Below are positions 34,368-43,314 of a DNA stretch of 64,000 bases, piece by piece. Source of the stretch: Selenomonas sp. FOBRC6. GTDB lineage: Bacteria > Bacillota > Negativicutes > Selenomonadales > Selenomonadaceae. The notes beneath the pieces are model-generated. The model was not told the DNA's origin and ran no database searches. It saw only the letters and a program-made list of their open reading frames with translations. Location: the NCBI RefSeq assembly GCF_000286455.1, contig NZ_ALKG01000119.1:1-64000 (forward strand). The letters are read 5' to 3'. The first letter of the stretch is position 1. Every line of letters begins with the position of its first letter. Both the position numbers and the translations under genes were made by a program.

Positions 34368-35402
34368 ATGAAGGCAAGCATTATCGGAGCTTCCGGTTAT
34401 GCCGGGGAAGAATTGATTCGCTTACTGCACGGACATCCGAATGTTGAGATTGCACATCTGACATCCGAGCGTCATACGGGCGAGCCACTATCTGCTCTTT
34501 ATCCACATTTGATGAATATTTATGACAATGAGCTTGAATCCATGGAGGATGTGCGGCGGATTGCCGCAGACAGCGATGTTCTCTTCATTGCACTGCCGCA
34601 CGGGCACGCAATGAAGATTGCAAAGAGCGTTTCGGATCTGCCACTGCGTATCATCGATCTGGGCGCGGACTATCGCTTTGCAGATACCTCCGTATACGAG
34701 GCGTGGTATCATGTGGAACACATCGACGCAGGTGCAGACCGTGCCTATGGGCTTGCCGAACTCTACCGCGAGCAGGTACGGCGGGCGTGCATCATCGGCA
34801 ATGCGGGCTGCTATACGACGGCGAGCATCCTCGCGCTTGCTCCGCTTGTGAAGGCGCAGCTCGTAAAGAGCGACAGCATTCTGGTGGATGCTGTGTCGGG
34901 TGTGTCGGGCGCGGGACGTGCGCCGAAGGAAAGCACGCACTACCCCGAGTTCTATGACAGCTTTACGGCGTATGGCGCTGTATCGCACCGGCATACGCCC
35001 GAGATCGAGCAGGCACTTGCGGATGCGGGCGGCGCTGCGGTCACGATCAATTTCACACCGCATCTCGCACCCATTTCGCGCGGCATTCTCGCGACCTGCT
35101 ATGCGACGCTGCGTGAGGGCGTGACGCCGGAACAGGTTGATGAAGCGTTCGGAGCGATGTATGCGGATGAGTTCTTTATCCGTCTGCGCGGGCGCGGTGC
35201 ATATCCAGCGACGAAGTATGTGCGCGGCACGAACTACTGTGACCTCGCGTGGCATATCGACCCGCGCACACGACGCGTCATCGTCTTCTCTGCCATCGAC
35301 AACCTCGTCAAGGGGGCGGCGGGGCAGGCTGTGCAGAATATGAATATTGCGTTTGGCTTGGATGAGCGTGCGGGGCTGGATCTCGTGCCCATGTATCCAT
35401 AA
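34368..35402 (+). CDS. argC: N-acetyl-gamma-glutamyl-phosphate reductase
   Basis: A 344-residue NADPH-dependent enzyme, third step of arginine synthesis. Start MKASIIGASGYAGEELIRLL is the cofactor loop. IIGNAGCYTTASILAL holds the catalytic cysteine, and the late VRGTNYCDLAWHIDPRTRRVIVFSAIDNLVKGAAGQAVQN is well conserved. RBS ACGGAGGGG. First gene of a seven-gene operon that follows pathway order closely. Confidence 0.97.
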   Translation: MKASIIGASGYAGEELIRLLHGHPNVEIAHLTSERHTGEPLSALYPHLMNIYDNELESMEDVRRIAADSDVLFIALPHGHAMKIAKSVSDLPLRIIDLGADYRFADTSVYEAWYHVEHIDAGADRAYGLAELYREQVRRACIIGNAGCYTTASILALAPLVKAQLVKSDSILVDAVSGVSGAGRAPKESTHYPEFYDSFTAYGAVSHRHTPEIEQALADAGGAAVTINFTPHLAPISRGILATCYATLREGVTPEQVDEAFGAMYADEFFIRLRGRGAYPATKYVRGTNYCDLAWHIDPRTRRVIVFSAIDNLVKGAAGQAVQNMNIAFGLDERAGLDLVPMYP

Positions 35403-35428
35403 TTTTGTAGGAAAATGGAGGAAAATAT

Positions 35429-36640
35429 ATGTTTAGTGAAGAGAGTGCAAAGCTCGGGGTTACCTACCCGAAGAGATTTCAGGCAGCCGGCGTCAAGGCG
35501 GGCATCAAGAAGAGCGGCAACCTCGATGTTGCCGTGATCTACAGTGAAAAGCAAGCCGCCGTTGCGGGAACATTTACGAAGAACGCTGTTGCGGCTGCGC
35601 CCGTACACGTCTCCAAGGCGGTTGTTGCGACGCATACGGCACGCGCCATTGTCGCCAATGCGGGCTGTGCAAACGCGTGCACGGGGGCACAGGGCGAGGT
35701 GGATGCCGCCGCCATGCAGAAGATTGCAGCGGATGCGCTCGGCTGCGGCGCACAGGATATCATCGTCGCATCGACGGGCATCATCGGTCAGCTCCTGCCG
35801 ATGGACAAGGTGGAGAGGGGCATCCATGCGGCGGTAAAGGAACTCTCACCGCATGGAAGCATGGATGCAGGCAACGCCATCATCACGACGGATACCTACT
35901 CCAAGGCGGGAACAACCTCCGTTATGCTCGGCGGCAAGGAAGTCCGTCTCGGCATCATCGCAAAGGGCTCGGGCATGATTCGCCCCGATATGGCAACGGT
36001 ACTCTGCTTTATCACAACGGATGCGGATATCGACGGTATCTTGCTCCAAGAGGCTCTTTCCGAGGTTATGGAGCACAGCCTCAATATGATCTCGATCGAC
36101 GGCGACATGAGCACGAACGATATGGCGATTGTGCTTGCGAACGGGGCTGCAGGAAATCCGAAGATCACGGAGAAGAACGCAGACTACGAGGCGTTCAAAG
36201 GCGCACTGCTCGCATTGTGTCAGGGCATCTCGGAGAAGATTGCGGCAGACGGCGAGGGCGCGACGAAGTTCATCACCATTCATGTCAAGGGCGCAAAGAA
36301 TTTTGCCGACGCAAAGACGGTCGGCATGAGCGTGGCGAACAGTCCGCTCGTCAAGACGGCATTCTTCGGTGAGGATCCGAACTGGGGGCGTGTGATCTGC
36401 GCGGTTGGCTATGCGGGCGTGCCGATGGATCCGAATCGGACGACGGTGAAGTTCGGCGGAATCCCCGTCTATGCGGCGGGCGTCGGCGTGGCATACGATG
36501 CGGATGCGCTGCGCGCAGTGATGATGGCACATGATATCGTCATCGAGATTGACCTTGGGGACGGAAACGTCGAGGCGACGGTCTGGACCTGCGATTTCTC
36601 CTATGAATATGTAAAGATCAACGGCGAGTACCACACCTGA
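35429..36640 (+). CDS. argJ: Ornithine acetyltransferase / amino-acid N-acetyltransferase
   Basis: A 403-residue self-processing enzyme that transfers acetyl from N-acetylornithine to glutamate. Autocleavage site is Ala189-Thr190 in RPDMATVLCF, with Thr190 the nucleophile of the beta chain. KGSGMIRPDM and NDMAIVLANG and FFGEDPNWGR are diagnostic. Whether it is also bifunctional (acetyl-CoA-using) cannot be read from sequence. Confidence 0.97.
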   Translation: MFSEESAKLGVTYPKRFQAAGVKAGIKKSGNLDVAVIYSEKQAAVAGTFTKNAVAAAPVHVSKAVVATHTARAIVANAGCANACTGAQGEVDAAAMQKIAADALGCGAQDIIVASTGIIGQLLPMDKVERGIHAAVKELSPHGSMDAGNAIITTDTYSKAGTTSVMLGGKEVRLGIIAKGSGMIRPDMATVLCFITTDADIDGILLQEALSEVMEHSLNMISIDGDMSTNDMAIVLANGAAGNPKITEKNADYEAFKGALLALCQGISEKIAADGEGATKFITIHVKGAKNFADAKTVGMSVANSPLVKTAFFGEDPNWGRVICAVGYAGVPMDPNRTTVKFGGIPVYAAGVGVAYDADALRAVMMAHDIVIEIDLGDGNVEATVWTCDFSYEYVKINGEYHT

Positions 36641-36653
36641 GAGGGGGCGCACG

Positions 36654-37538
36654 ATGTATTCAGATCAGGACAAGGCGGAGATTCTCGTAGATGCGCTCCC
36701 GTACATACAGGAGTTCTACGGAACAACCGTCGTCATCAAATACGGCGGCAACGCGATGATCAACGACGCACTGAAGGAAAATGTCATGCGCGATGTGGCG
36801 CTGATGAAGTTCGTCGGCATCCGTCCGATCCTCGTGCATGGCGGCGGGCCTGAGATCACGGGCTTTCTCAAGAAGGTCGGCAAGGAGAGCACCTTTGTCT
36901 CGGGGCTGCGCGTGACGGATGAGGAGACGGTGGAGATTGCCGAGATGGTCCTTGACGGCAAGCTGAACTCGGAGATCGTCGGGCTGCTCAATCTGCGCGG
37001 TGTGCGCGCGGTCGGACTCAGCGGCAAGGATGCGGGTCTCATCAAGGCGAAGAAGAAGCACGCGACTGTCTATGAAAACGACAGGGCACGGACAGTCGAT
37101 ATCGGCTACGTCGGCGAGGTCACGGAGATCGACACGGGGATCATCGTGGATCTCCTGAATCGGGGCTATGTGCCCGTCATTGCCCCCATCGGCATGGGGG
37201 CTGAGGGGGAGAGCTACAATATCAATGCGGACTATGTTGCGGCGGAGATTGCGGGGGCGCTGCATGCAGAGAAATTCCTGCTCCTTACGGATGTGGAAGG
37301 CGTCTACAAGGATTTTGGCGACAAGAGCAGTTTCCTTTCACAGCTGCATATGGACGAGGCGAAGGAATACATCCGCAGCGGCGTCATTGCGGGCGGCATG
37401 ATTCCAAAGGTGGAGGCGTGCCTTAGGGCACTCGAGGCGGGGGCGCACAAGACCCATATCATCGACGGTCGGCTTGCACACTCCATCATATTGGAGATCT
37501 TCACCTCGCGCGGTATCGGAACGATGGTGCTTCCGTAG
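36654..37538 (+). CDS. argB: Acetylglutamate kinase
   Basis: A 294-residue amino acid kinase-fold enzyme. IKYGGNAMINDALKENVMRDVALMKFVGIRPILVHGGGPEI is the classic start; SGKDAGLI, NINADYVAAEIAGAL and LTDVEGV follow. Its N-terminal extension (DKAEILVDALPYIQEFYG, about 20 residues) is the type linked to arginine-sensitive hexamers, so feedback inhibition is probable. Confidence 0.97.
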   Translation: MYSDQDKAEILVDALPYIQEFYGTTVVIKYGGNAMINDALKENVMRDVALMKFVGIRPILVHGGGPEITGFLKKVGKESTFVSGLRVTDEETVEIAEMVLDGKLNSEIVGLLNLRGVRAVGLSGKDAGLIKAKKKHATVYENDRARTVDIGYVGEVTEIDTGIIVDLLNRGYVPVIAPIGMGAEGESYNINADYVAAEIAGALHAEKFLLLTDVEGVYKDFGDKSSFLSQLHMDEAKEYIRSGVIAGGMIPKVEACLRALEAGAHKTHIIDGRLAHSIILEIFTSRGIGTMVLP

Positions 37539-37547
37539 GCAGGAGTT

Positions 37548-38768
37548 ATGATGAAGAACGAGAATGAAATTATTGCAAGGGACACGGCGAGCTATCTGCC
37601 GGTCTTTGCGCGCTATCCGATTGTGCTTGACTATGGGGAAGGCGCATATGTATGGGATGCGGGCGGGCGCAAGTATCTGGATGCGCTCGGCGGCATCGCC
37701 GTGAATGTCCTCGGGCATAATTATACGCCGCTTGTACGCGCGATTGCCGCGCAGGCAGCGCGTCTCATCCATGTGTCGAACCTCTACTATACCGAGCCGC
37801 AGGCGGATGCTGCGGCAAAGCTGTCGCAGCTGACGGCGGGCGGCAAGGTGTTCTTCGGCAACTCGGGCGCAGAGGCGAACGAGGGCGCAATCAAGGCGGC
37901 ACGCAAATACGCACATACGATTTCCCCTGACAAGTCGCAGATCATCACGGCACTTGGCAGCTTTCACGGGCGGACGCTCGCGACGCTGACGGCGACGGGG
38001 CAAGAGAAATTCCACAAGGGGTTCGAGCCACTGCCCGGTGGCTTTGACTATGTGTTGTTCAACGACATTGCGGCACTCGAAGCCATTATGAGCGCACGTA
38101 CAGCCGCCGTCATGCTCGAACCGATTCAGGGCGAGGGCGGCGTGCGCATGCCGTCGGACGGCTATCTGAAAGAGGTGCGGGAACTCTGCGACAAATACGA
38201 TGCCCTCCTGATCTTCGACGAGATCCAGACGGGCATGGGGCGCACGGGCAGTTTTTACGCCTATGAGAGCTGCGGTGTCACCCCCGACATTGTGACGCTT
38301 GCCAAGGGGCTTGCGGGCGGTGTTCCAATCGGCGCATTTGTCGTCACGGAGAAGGTTGCTGCAGCATTCCATGCGGGCGACCACGGGTCGACGTTCGGCG
38401 GGAATCCACTTGCGTGCGCGGCGGCAAATGTCGTCCTCGATACGATTGCAGACGAGGCTTTCCTGCGTGAAGTGCAGTCGGTCGGTGGATATTTCAAAGA
38501 GTCACTGCGTGGCTTGCAGGAGAAATACCCTGCGCATATCAGAGAGGTGCGCGGCACGGGGCTGATTCTCGGCATGGAGATGCAAAAGAGCGAGGATGCA
38601 GCACAGATCGCGCGTCTCTGCCTTGAGTGCGGCGTTATCATCAACTGCACGGCAGGGAATGTCCTGCGCTTTATCCCGCCGCTGATCTTTACGAAGAATG
38701 AAGTGGATGAGCTCATCCGTGTACTGGATCACTGTATCCTTGACATATGTGACCGAGGGGGATTATGA
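37548..38768 (+). CDS. argD: Acetylornithine aminotransferase
   Basis: A 406-residue class III PLP aminotransferase. FFGNSGAEANEGAIKAARKY is the cofactor phosphate cup, LLIFDEIQTGMGRTGSFYAYE contains the conserved Asp, and PDIVTLAKGLAGGVPIGA holds the Schiff-base lysine. Two ATGs (37548, 37551) follow CAGGAG. Overlaps argF. Confidence 0.95.
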   Translation: MMKNENEIIARDTASYLPVFARYPIVLDYGEGAYVWDAGGRKYLDALGGIAVNVLGHNYTPLVRAIAAQAARLIHVSNLYYTEPQADAAAKLSQLTAGGKVFFGNSGAEANEGAIKAARKYAHTISPDKSQIITALGSFHGRTLATLTATGQEKFHKGFEPLPGGFDYVLFNDIAALEAIMSARTAAVMLEPIQGEGGVRMPSDGYLKEVRELCDKYDALLIFDEIQTGMGRTGSFYAYESCGVTPDIVTLAKGLAGGVPIGAFVVTEKVAAAFHAGDHGSTFGGNPLACAAANVVLDTIADEAFLREVQSVGGYFKESLRGLQEKYPAHIREVRGTGLILGMEMQKSEDAAQIARLCLECGVIINCTAGNVLRFIPPLIFTKNEVDELIRVLDHCILDICDRGGL

Positions 38769-39700
38769 TGAACAAGGGCATGGACTTACTCTCCATTCAT
38801 GAGCTGAGTGCGGACGATGTGGAGGAGATTCTGACGCTCGCCGCTGATCTCAAGGCAAAGCAGAAGGCGGGGATTCCCCATAAACTGCTTGCGGGAAAGA
38901 CGCTCGGTATGATTTTTGAGAAATCCTCGACGCGCACGCGCGTGTCGTTCGAGGTCGGGATGTACCAGCTCGGCGGACAGGCACTCTTTCTCAGCAGCCG
39001 CGACCTGCAGCTTGGGCGTGGCGAGCCGATCAAGGACACGGCGCGCGTGCTCTCGCGCTATCTCGACGGCATTATGATCCGTACCTATGGGCATGAACGC
39101 ATCGAGGAGCTGGCTCGCTATGCGGACATTCCCGTTATCAACGCGCTCAGCGACCTCCTGCATCCGTGTCAGGCACTTACCGACCTGCTTACGATTCGTG
39201 AGTACAAGGGCAAGAATCTCGCGGGTCTCAAGATGGCATACGTCGGCGATGGCAACAATATGACGCACTCACTCATGTATGCGGCGGCAAAGGTCGGCAT
39301 GCACTTCGCTGCGGCAACCCCCGAGGGCTACGAGGCGAATGCCAAGGTCGTTGCAAATGCAAAGGCGGACGCAGCGGCAACGGGAGCGACTGTCACAATC
39401 ACGCACGACCCGAATGAGGCGGTCGAGGGCGCGGATGTCATCGTCACGGATACATGGGCGAGCATGGGGCAGGAGGCGGAACACGACGCGCGTACGGCGG
39501 TGTTTCGTCCCTATCAGGTCAACCGTGCACTTGTCGATGCCGCTGACGCACGCTGCATCGTGATGCATTGTCTGCCCGCGTATCGCGGTGAGGAGATCAC
39601 GGAGGATGTCTTTGAGGAGTTTGCCGGTGTGATTTTTGACGAGGCGGAGAACCGCCTCCACGTCCAAAAGGCGATCATGGCACTCGTTATGGGTGACTGA
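38765..39700 (+). CDS. argF: Ornithine carbamoyltransferase
   Basis: A 311-residue enzyme forming citrulline. Carbamoyl-phosphate loop FEKSSTRTRVSFEVG (STRTR at residues 55-59), LLHPCQALTDLLTI, MTHSLMYAAAKVGM, and the ornithine loop with HCLPAYRGEEI. Start is the first of two adjacent ATGs at the argD stop; the second (38768) is equally possible. Confidence 0.97.
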   Translation: MMNKGMDLLSIHELSADDVEEILTLAADLKAKQKAGIPHKLLAGKTLGMIFEKSSTRTRVSFEVGMYQLGGQALFLSSRDLQLGRGEPIKDTARVLSRYLDGIMIRTYGHERIEELARYADIPVINALSDLLHPCQALTDLLTIREYKGKNLAGLKMAYVGDGNNMTHSLMYAAAKVGMHFAAATPEGYEANAKVVANAKADAAATGATVTITHDPNEAVEGADVIVTDTWASMGQEAEHDARTAVFRPYQVNRALVDAADARCIVMHCLPAYRGEEITEDVFEEFAGVIFDEAENRLHVQKAIMALVMGD

Positions 39701-39728
39701 TTTATATTTCTAAGGAGATGTTTCAAAC

Positions 39729-40940
39729 ATGGCAAAGCAGATCAAAAAAGTAGTTCTGGCATATTCCGGCGGTCTTGATACGTCGGTTATCATCCCGTGG
39801 CTGAAGGAACACTATGACAACTGCGAGGTCATCGCTGTCTGTGCAGATGTCGGGCAGGGGGAGGAACTCGATCCCGTGCATGACAAGGCGCTTGCCTCCG
39901 GCGCGTCGAAGGTGCACATCGTCGATCTCACGAAGGAGTTCCTTGAGGAGTATGTCTGGCCGACACTCAAGGCGGGGGCTGTCTACGAGGGCAAGTATCT
40001 GCTCGGCACATCGTTTGCGCGTCCCGTGATTGCAAAGGCACTCGTCGATATTGCAAAGCGTGAGGGTGCGGACGCAATCGCGCACGGAGCAACGGGCAAG
40101 GGCAACGATCAGGTACGCTTCGAGCTGACCGTGAAGGCACTCGCACCGAACCTCCAGATCATCGCCCCGTGGCGCGAGTGGGATCTCGATTCCCGTACGG
40201 CTGAGATCGCGTATGCAAAGAAGCACGGAATCCCCGTTGCGACGGAGAACAAGACGTACAGTATGGATCGCAACATCTGGCATCTCTCTCATGAGGGCTC
40301 TGATCTTGAGGATCCCGCGAACGAGCCGAAGAACTCCATGTTCCTCATCTCCTGTGCGCCGGAGGCTGCTCCGGATGCGCCGGAATACGTCTCCATCTCG
40401 TTCGAGAAAGGCATTCCCGTTGCTGTCAACGGTGAGAAACTAGGTGCGGTCGAACTCTTGACGAAACTCAACGAAATCGGTGCGCGAAACGGTGTCGGCA
40501 TCGTCGATATCTGCGAAAACCGTCTCGTCGGCATGAAGTCGCGTGGTGTCTACGAGAATCCGGGCGGCTCCATCCTCTACTATGCGCACCGTGAACTCGA
40601 GTACCTCTGCCTCGACCGTGCAACCTATCACTACAAGGAAGGAATGGCGATCCGCTACGGTGAGCTCGTCTATGACGGTATGTGGTTCTGCCAGCTGCGC
40701 GAGGCACTTGCCGCGTTCGTGGACAGCACGCAGGAGACCGTGACGGGTGAGGTGCGCCTCAAGCTCTACAAGGGCAATATCATCTCCGCAGGAGCAACGT
40801 CGCCGTATTCGCTCTACAGCCAGGAGTTCGTCACATTCGAGCATGACGATGTCTACAATCAGGCAGATGCAGGCGGCTTCATCAATCTTTTCGGTCTGCC
40901 GCTCAAGGTGCGCGCACTCATGCAGGAGGGGCAGAAGTAA
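39729..40940 (+). CDS. argG: Argininosuccinate synthase
   Basis: A 403-residue ATP-dependent ligase. [20 protein letters not shown] is the PP-loop, [11 protein letters not shown] and [18 protein letters not shown] are signatures, and [23 protein letters not shown] covers the citrulline site. RBS TAAGGAGATG precedes the ATG by about 12 bases. Its stop overlaps the argH start by one base. Confidence 0.97.
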   Translation: MAKQIKKVVLAYSGGLDTSVIIPWLKEHYDNCEVIAVCADVGQGEELDPVHDKALASGASKVHIVDLTKEFLEEYVWPTLKAGAVYEGKYLLGTSFARPVIAKALVDIAKREGADAIAHGATGKGNDQVRFELTVKALAPNLQIIAPWREWDLDSRTAEIAYAKKHGIPVATENKTYSMDRNIWHLSHEGSDLEDPANEPKNSMFLISCAPEAAPDAPEYVSISFEKGIPVAVNGEKLGAVELLTKLNEIGARNGVGIVDICENRLVGMKSRGVYENPGGSILYYAHRELEYLCLDRATYHYKEGMAIRYGELVYDGMWFCQLREALAAFVDSTQETVTGEVRLKLYKGNIISAGATSPYSLYSQEFVTFEHDDVYNQADAGGFINLFGLPLKVRALMQEGQK

Positions 40941-42364
40941 TGAGCGAAAAGCTCTGGGGCGGACGCTTCTCTAAGACGACGGACGAGATGATCAACGAGT
41001 TCCAAGCCTCCATTCAGTTCGATCGTCGGATGTACCGCGAGGATATTGCAGGTTCGCTTGCACACGCCGCCATGCTGGCAAAGGTCGGAATTCTCTCGGA
41101 GGAGGATCGCGCGGCAATCGACAAGGGACTGCATGACATCCTCACACAGATCGAGAGGGGCGCATTTGAATTCAGCGTCGAGCTCGAAGATATTCATATG
41201 AATATCGAAAAGCGCCTCACGGATGCGATTGGAGAGGCGGGCAGCCGCCTGCATACGGCGCGCAGTCGCAACGATCAGGTGGCGCTCGATACCCATATGT
41301 TCGTGCGCCGCTCCGTTGTGGAGGTGCTCAGTCACATCGCCGAGCTCCAACACGCGCTCGTGGAATCCGCACACGCAAATAAGGATGTCATCATGCCGGG
41401 CTACACGCATCTGCAGCGCGCCCAGCCCATCCTCTTTGCCCATCATCTTATGGCATACTTCGGCATGCTCACGCGTGATTTCGAGCGCTTTCAGGGCGTC
41501 TATGCACGGACGGACATCATGCCGCTCGGTGCAGGGGCGCTTGCGGGTACGACACTGCCGATTGATCGTGCATTTGTCGCGCAGAAGCTGAACTTTGAGC
41601 GTATCTACACGAACAGCATGGATGCGGTCAGTGACCGCGACTACATCCTTGAATTCCTCTCGGCGGCATCCATCCTCATGGTGCATCTCTCGCGTCTCTC
41701 TGAGGAGATCATCCTCTGGTGCTCGCGTGAATTCTCCTTCGTCGAACTGGACGACGCGCACTGCACGGGATCGTCCATGATGCCACAGAAGAAGAATCCC
41801 GATGTCTCCGAGCTCGTACGCGGTAAGACGGGGCGCGTGGTCGGTCATCTCATGGCGATGCTTACGGCGGTCAAGGGACTCCCGCTTGCGTATAACAAGG
41901 ATTTGCAGGAGGACAAGGAGGGGCTGTTCGACGCCATTGATACGGTGAAGTTCAGTCTTTCCGTCTATGCGCAGCTGATCCGTGGGATGAAGGTGCGCGC
42001 CGATATCATGCGTCACGCCGTCGAGGCAGACTTCTCGAATGCAACGGACCTTGCGGACTATCTCGTCCGCAAGGGAATGCCTTTCCGTCAGGCGCACAGT
42101 GTCTCCGGGCAGGTGGTCGCGCTTTGCATCGAGCGTGGCATCTGGCTTTTGGATCTGCCGCTTGCGGACTATCAGAAGCTGTCGAACCTCTTTGCCGACG
42201 ATGTCTATGAGGCAATTCGCCCCGAAACCTGCGTCGCCGGGCGGAACTCCTATGGCGGAACCTCGTATGAACAGGCGGCGATGCAGCTCGCTGCGGCAGA
42301 GGAACTGATGGCGGAGGAGCAGCGCATACTTTCGGCGTTAGAGACGAAGCAGCAGATCCTGTGA
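40940..42364 (+). CDS. argH: Argininosuccinate lyase
   Basis: A 474-residue fumarase-superfamily enzyme giving arginine and fumarate. LWGGRFSKTTDEMINEFQASI opening, TARSRNDQVALDTHMFVRR, MPGYTHLQRAQPILFAHHL and the signature GSSMMPQKKNPDVSELVRGKTGR with the catalytic serine. Last gene of the arginine operon. No strong terminator follows, only a small TTTAGC/GCTAAA stem near 42373. Confidence 0.97.
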   Translation: MSEKLWGGRFSKTTDEMINEFQASIQFDRRMYREDIAGSLAHAAMLAKVGILSEEDRAAIDKGLHDILTQIERGAFEFSVELEDIHMNIEKRLTDAIGEAGSRLHTARSRNDQVALDTHMFVRRSVVEVLSHIAELQHALVESAHANKDVIMPGYTHLQRAQPILFAHHLMAYFGMLTRDFERFQGVYARTDIMPLGAGALAGTTLPIDRAFVAQKLNFERIYTNSMDAVSDRDYILEFLSAASILMVHLSRLSEEIILWCSREFSFVELDDAHCTGSSMMPQKKNPDVSELVRGKTGRVVGHLMAMLTAVKGLPLAYNKDLQEDKEGLFDAIDTVKFSLSVYAQLIRGMKVRADIMRHAVEADFSNATDLADYLVRKGMPFRQAHSVSGQVVALCIERGIWLLDLPLADYQKLSNLFADDVYEAIRPETCVAGRNSYGGTSYEQAAMQLAAAEELMAEEQRILSALETKQQIL

Positions 42365-42476
42365 GCCTCTTCTTTTAGCGTCAGGTGCTAAAGATTTATC
42401 AAAGAATAATCCCGTGTTAAGTTATATCAAACGCTGCACAGGGATAATATATCAACATCGGAAAGGAGAAATTACG

Positions 42477-42980
42477 ATGAAGAAAATTGCAATTCTGGCT
42501 GCTGTGCTTGGTCTTTCTCTTTCGACGGCGGCTTCGGCAGCGCCGATCAATCACCTTGGCGCGCATGATGCTGCCGTTGGTATCGGTACGAAGGAAGCCT
42601 ACATTGAGTATAAGGCAACGGATGAGATCACGGTCGGTGTGGGGCGGAATGACCGCGATGAGTACGGAAATCCGAAGGATGCCTATATGCAGTACAATGT
42701 TCTCGGGCAGAATATCCGTCTGATCGGAGGCTATCGTTGGGATATGGGGCAGACAAACGAGGACAATGCCTATGGCGGACTGGCTCTCAGCACGCCGTCT
42801 GTACTTGGTTTCAATGCCTATGCGTCCTACATTGCAGGCAAGGATTTCAATGAGTCTCAGGTCGGACTCAACAAATCGCTGATCGCAAATCTGGATCTCA
42901 ATGTGAACTACCACAACTTCAAGCCGGATCACGGCAGCCGTGAGAACGGCGTCGGTGTCGGTCTCACCATGCGCTTCTGA
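42477..42980 (+). CDS. Small secreted protein, candidate outer-membrane beta-barrel
   Basis: A 167-residue protein. Start at 42477 after AAAGGAG; the upstream in-frame ATG has no such site. A clear signal peptide (MKKIAILAAVLGLSLSTAASA, cleavage before APIN). The mature part is strand-rich, with alternating polar and aromatic residues (AYIEYKATDEITVGVGR, AYMQYNVLGQNIRLIGGYRW, DLNVNYHNF), and ends VGVGLTMRF; a terminal Phe after alternating residues is the outer-membrane beta-signal. About eight strands could fit. Supports a diderm cell. Family not recognised. It has its own terminator. Confidence 0.7.
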   Translation: MKKIAILAAVLGLSLSTAASAAPINHLGAHDAAVGIGTKEAYIEYKATDEITVGVGRNDRDEYGNPKDAYMQYNVLGQNIRLIGGYRWDMGQTNEDNAYGGLALSTPSVLGFNAYASYIAGKDFNESQVGLNKSLIANLDLNVNYHNFKPDHGSRENGVGVGLTMRF

Positions 42981-42991
42981 GCGCACGATAT

Positions 42992-43026
42992 AAGGCACTC
43001 CCTGCACGCGGTGGGGAGTGCCTTTT
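42992..43026 (+). terminator. Terminator after the small secreted protein
   Basis: An 11-bp perfect stem (AAGGCACTCCC, 42992-43002, with 43014-43024) followed by TTTT. Confidence 0.88.
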
Positions 43027-43047
43027 GTGTATCTGCACAAAATTTAT

Positions 43048-43076
43048 TTGCATTGTTGGTAATGGAATGGTAAAAT
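43048..43076 (+). promoter_or_regulatory. Promoter of RNase J
   Basis: TTGCAT (43048-43053), 17-base spacer, TAAAAT (43071-43076). Transcripts would have a leader of about 230 bases. Confidence 0.6.
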
Positions 43077-43083
43077 AGCCTCA

Positions 43084-43314
43084 AGTGAATGGATCGGATC
43101 ATTTTTCTTGCAGTTTTCGGGCAGCTGTGCGGTCGTATTTTTTCACAGCAATGACAGCGAAAACGGCGCTTTCCCATGTGGCGACGATGGAGGATATACC
43201 CTTCGGTCGCTGTATTTTCGTGTGGATGAATTCTGATTTCATGATCGAATGAATGAGCAATTATTTTATAAAGGGACAAGGAGAAGATGTCCCATATCTA
43301 TGGAGGTGTGTTTT
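43084..43314 (+). promoter_or_regulatory. Long structured leader of RNase J
   Basis: No gene is visible in this stretch. ACAGCGA near 43151 can pair with TCGCTGT near 43208. GGGACA (43273-43278) pairs with TGTCCC (43288-43293), and its loop contains an AGGAGA decoy just before the real site GGAGGTG (43302-43308). The leader could control translation; no known riboswitch class is recognised. Confidence 0.45.
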
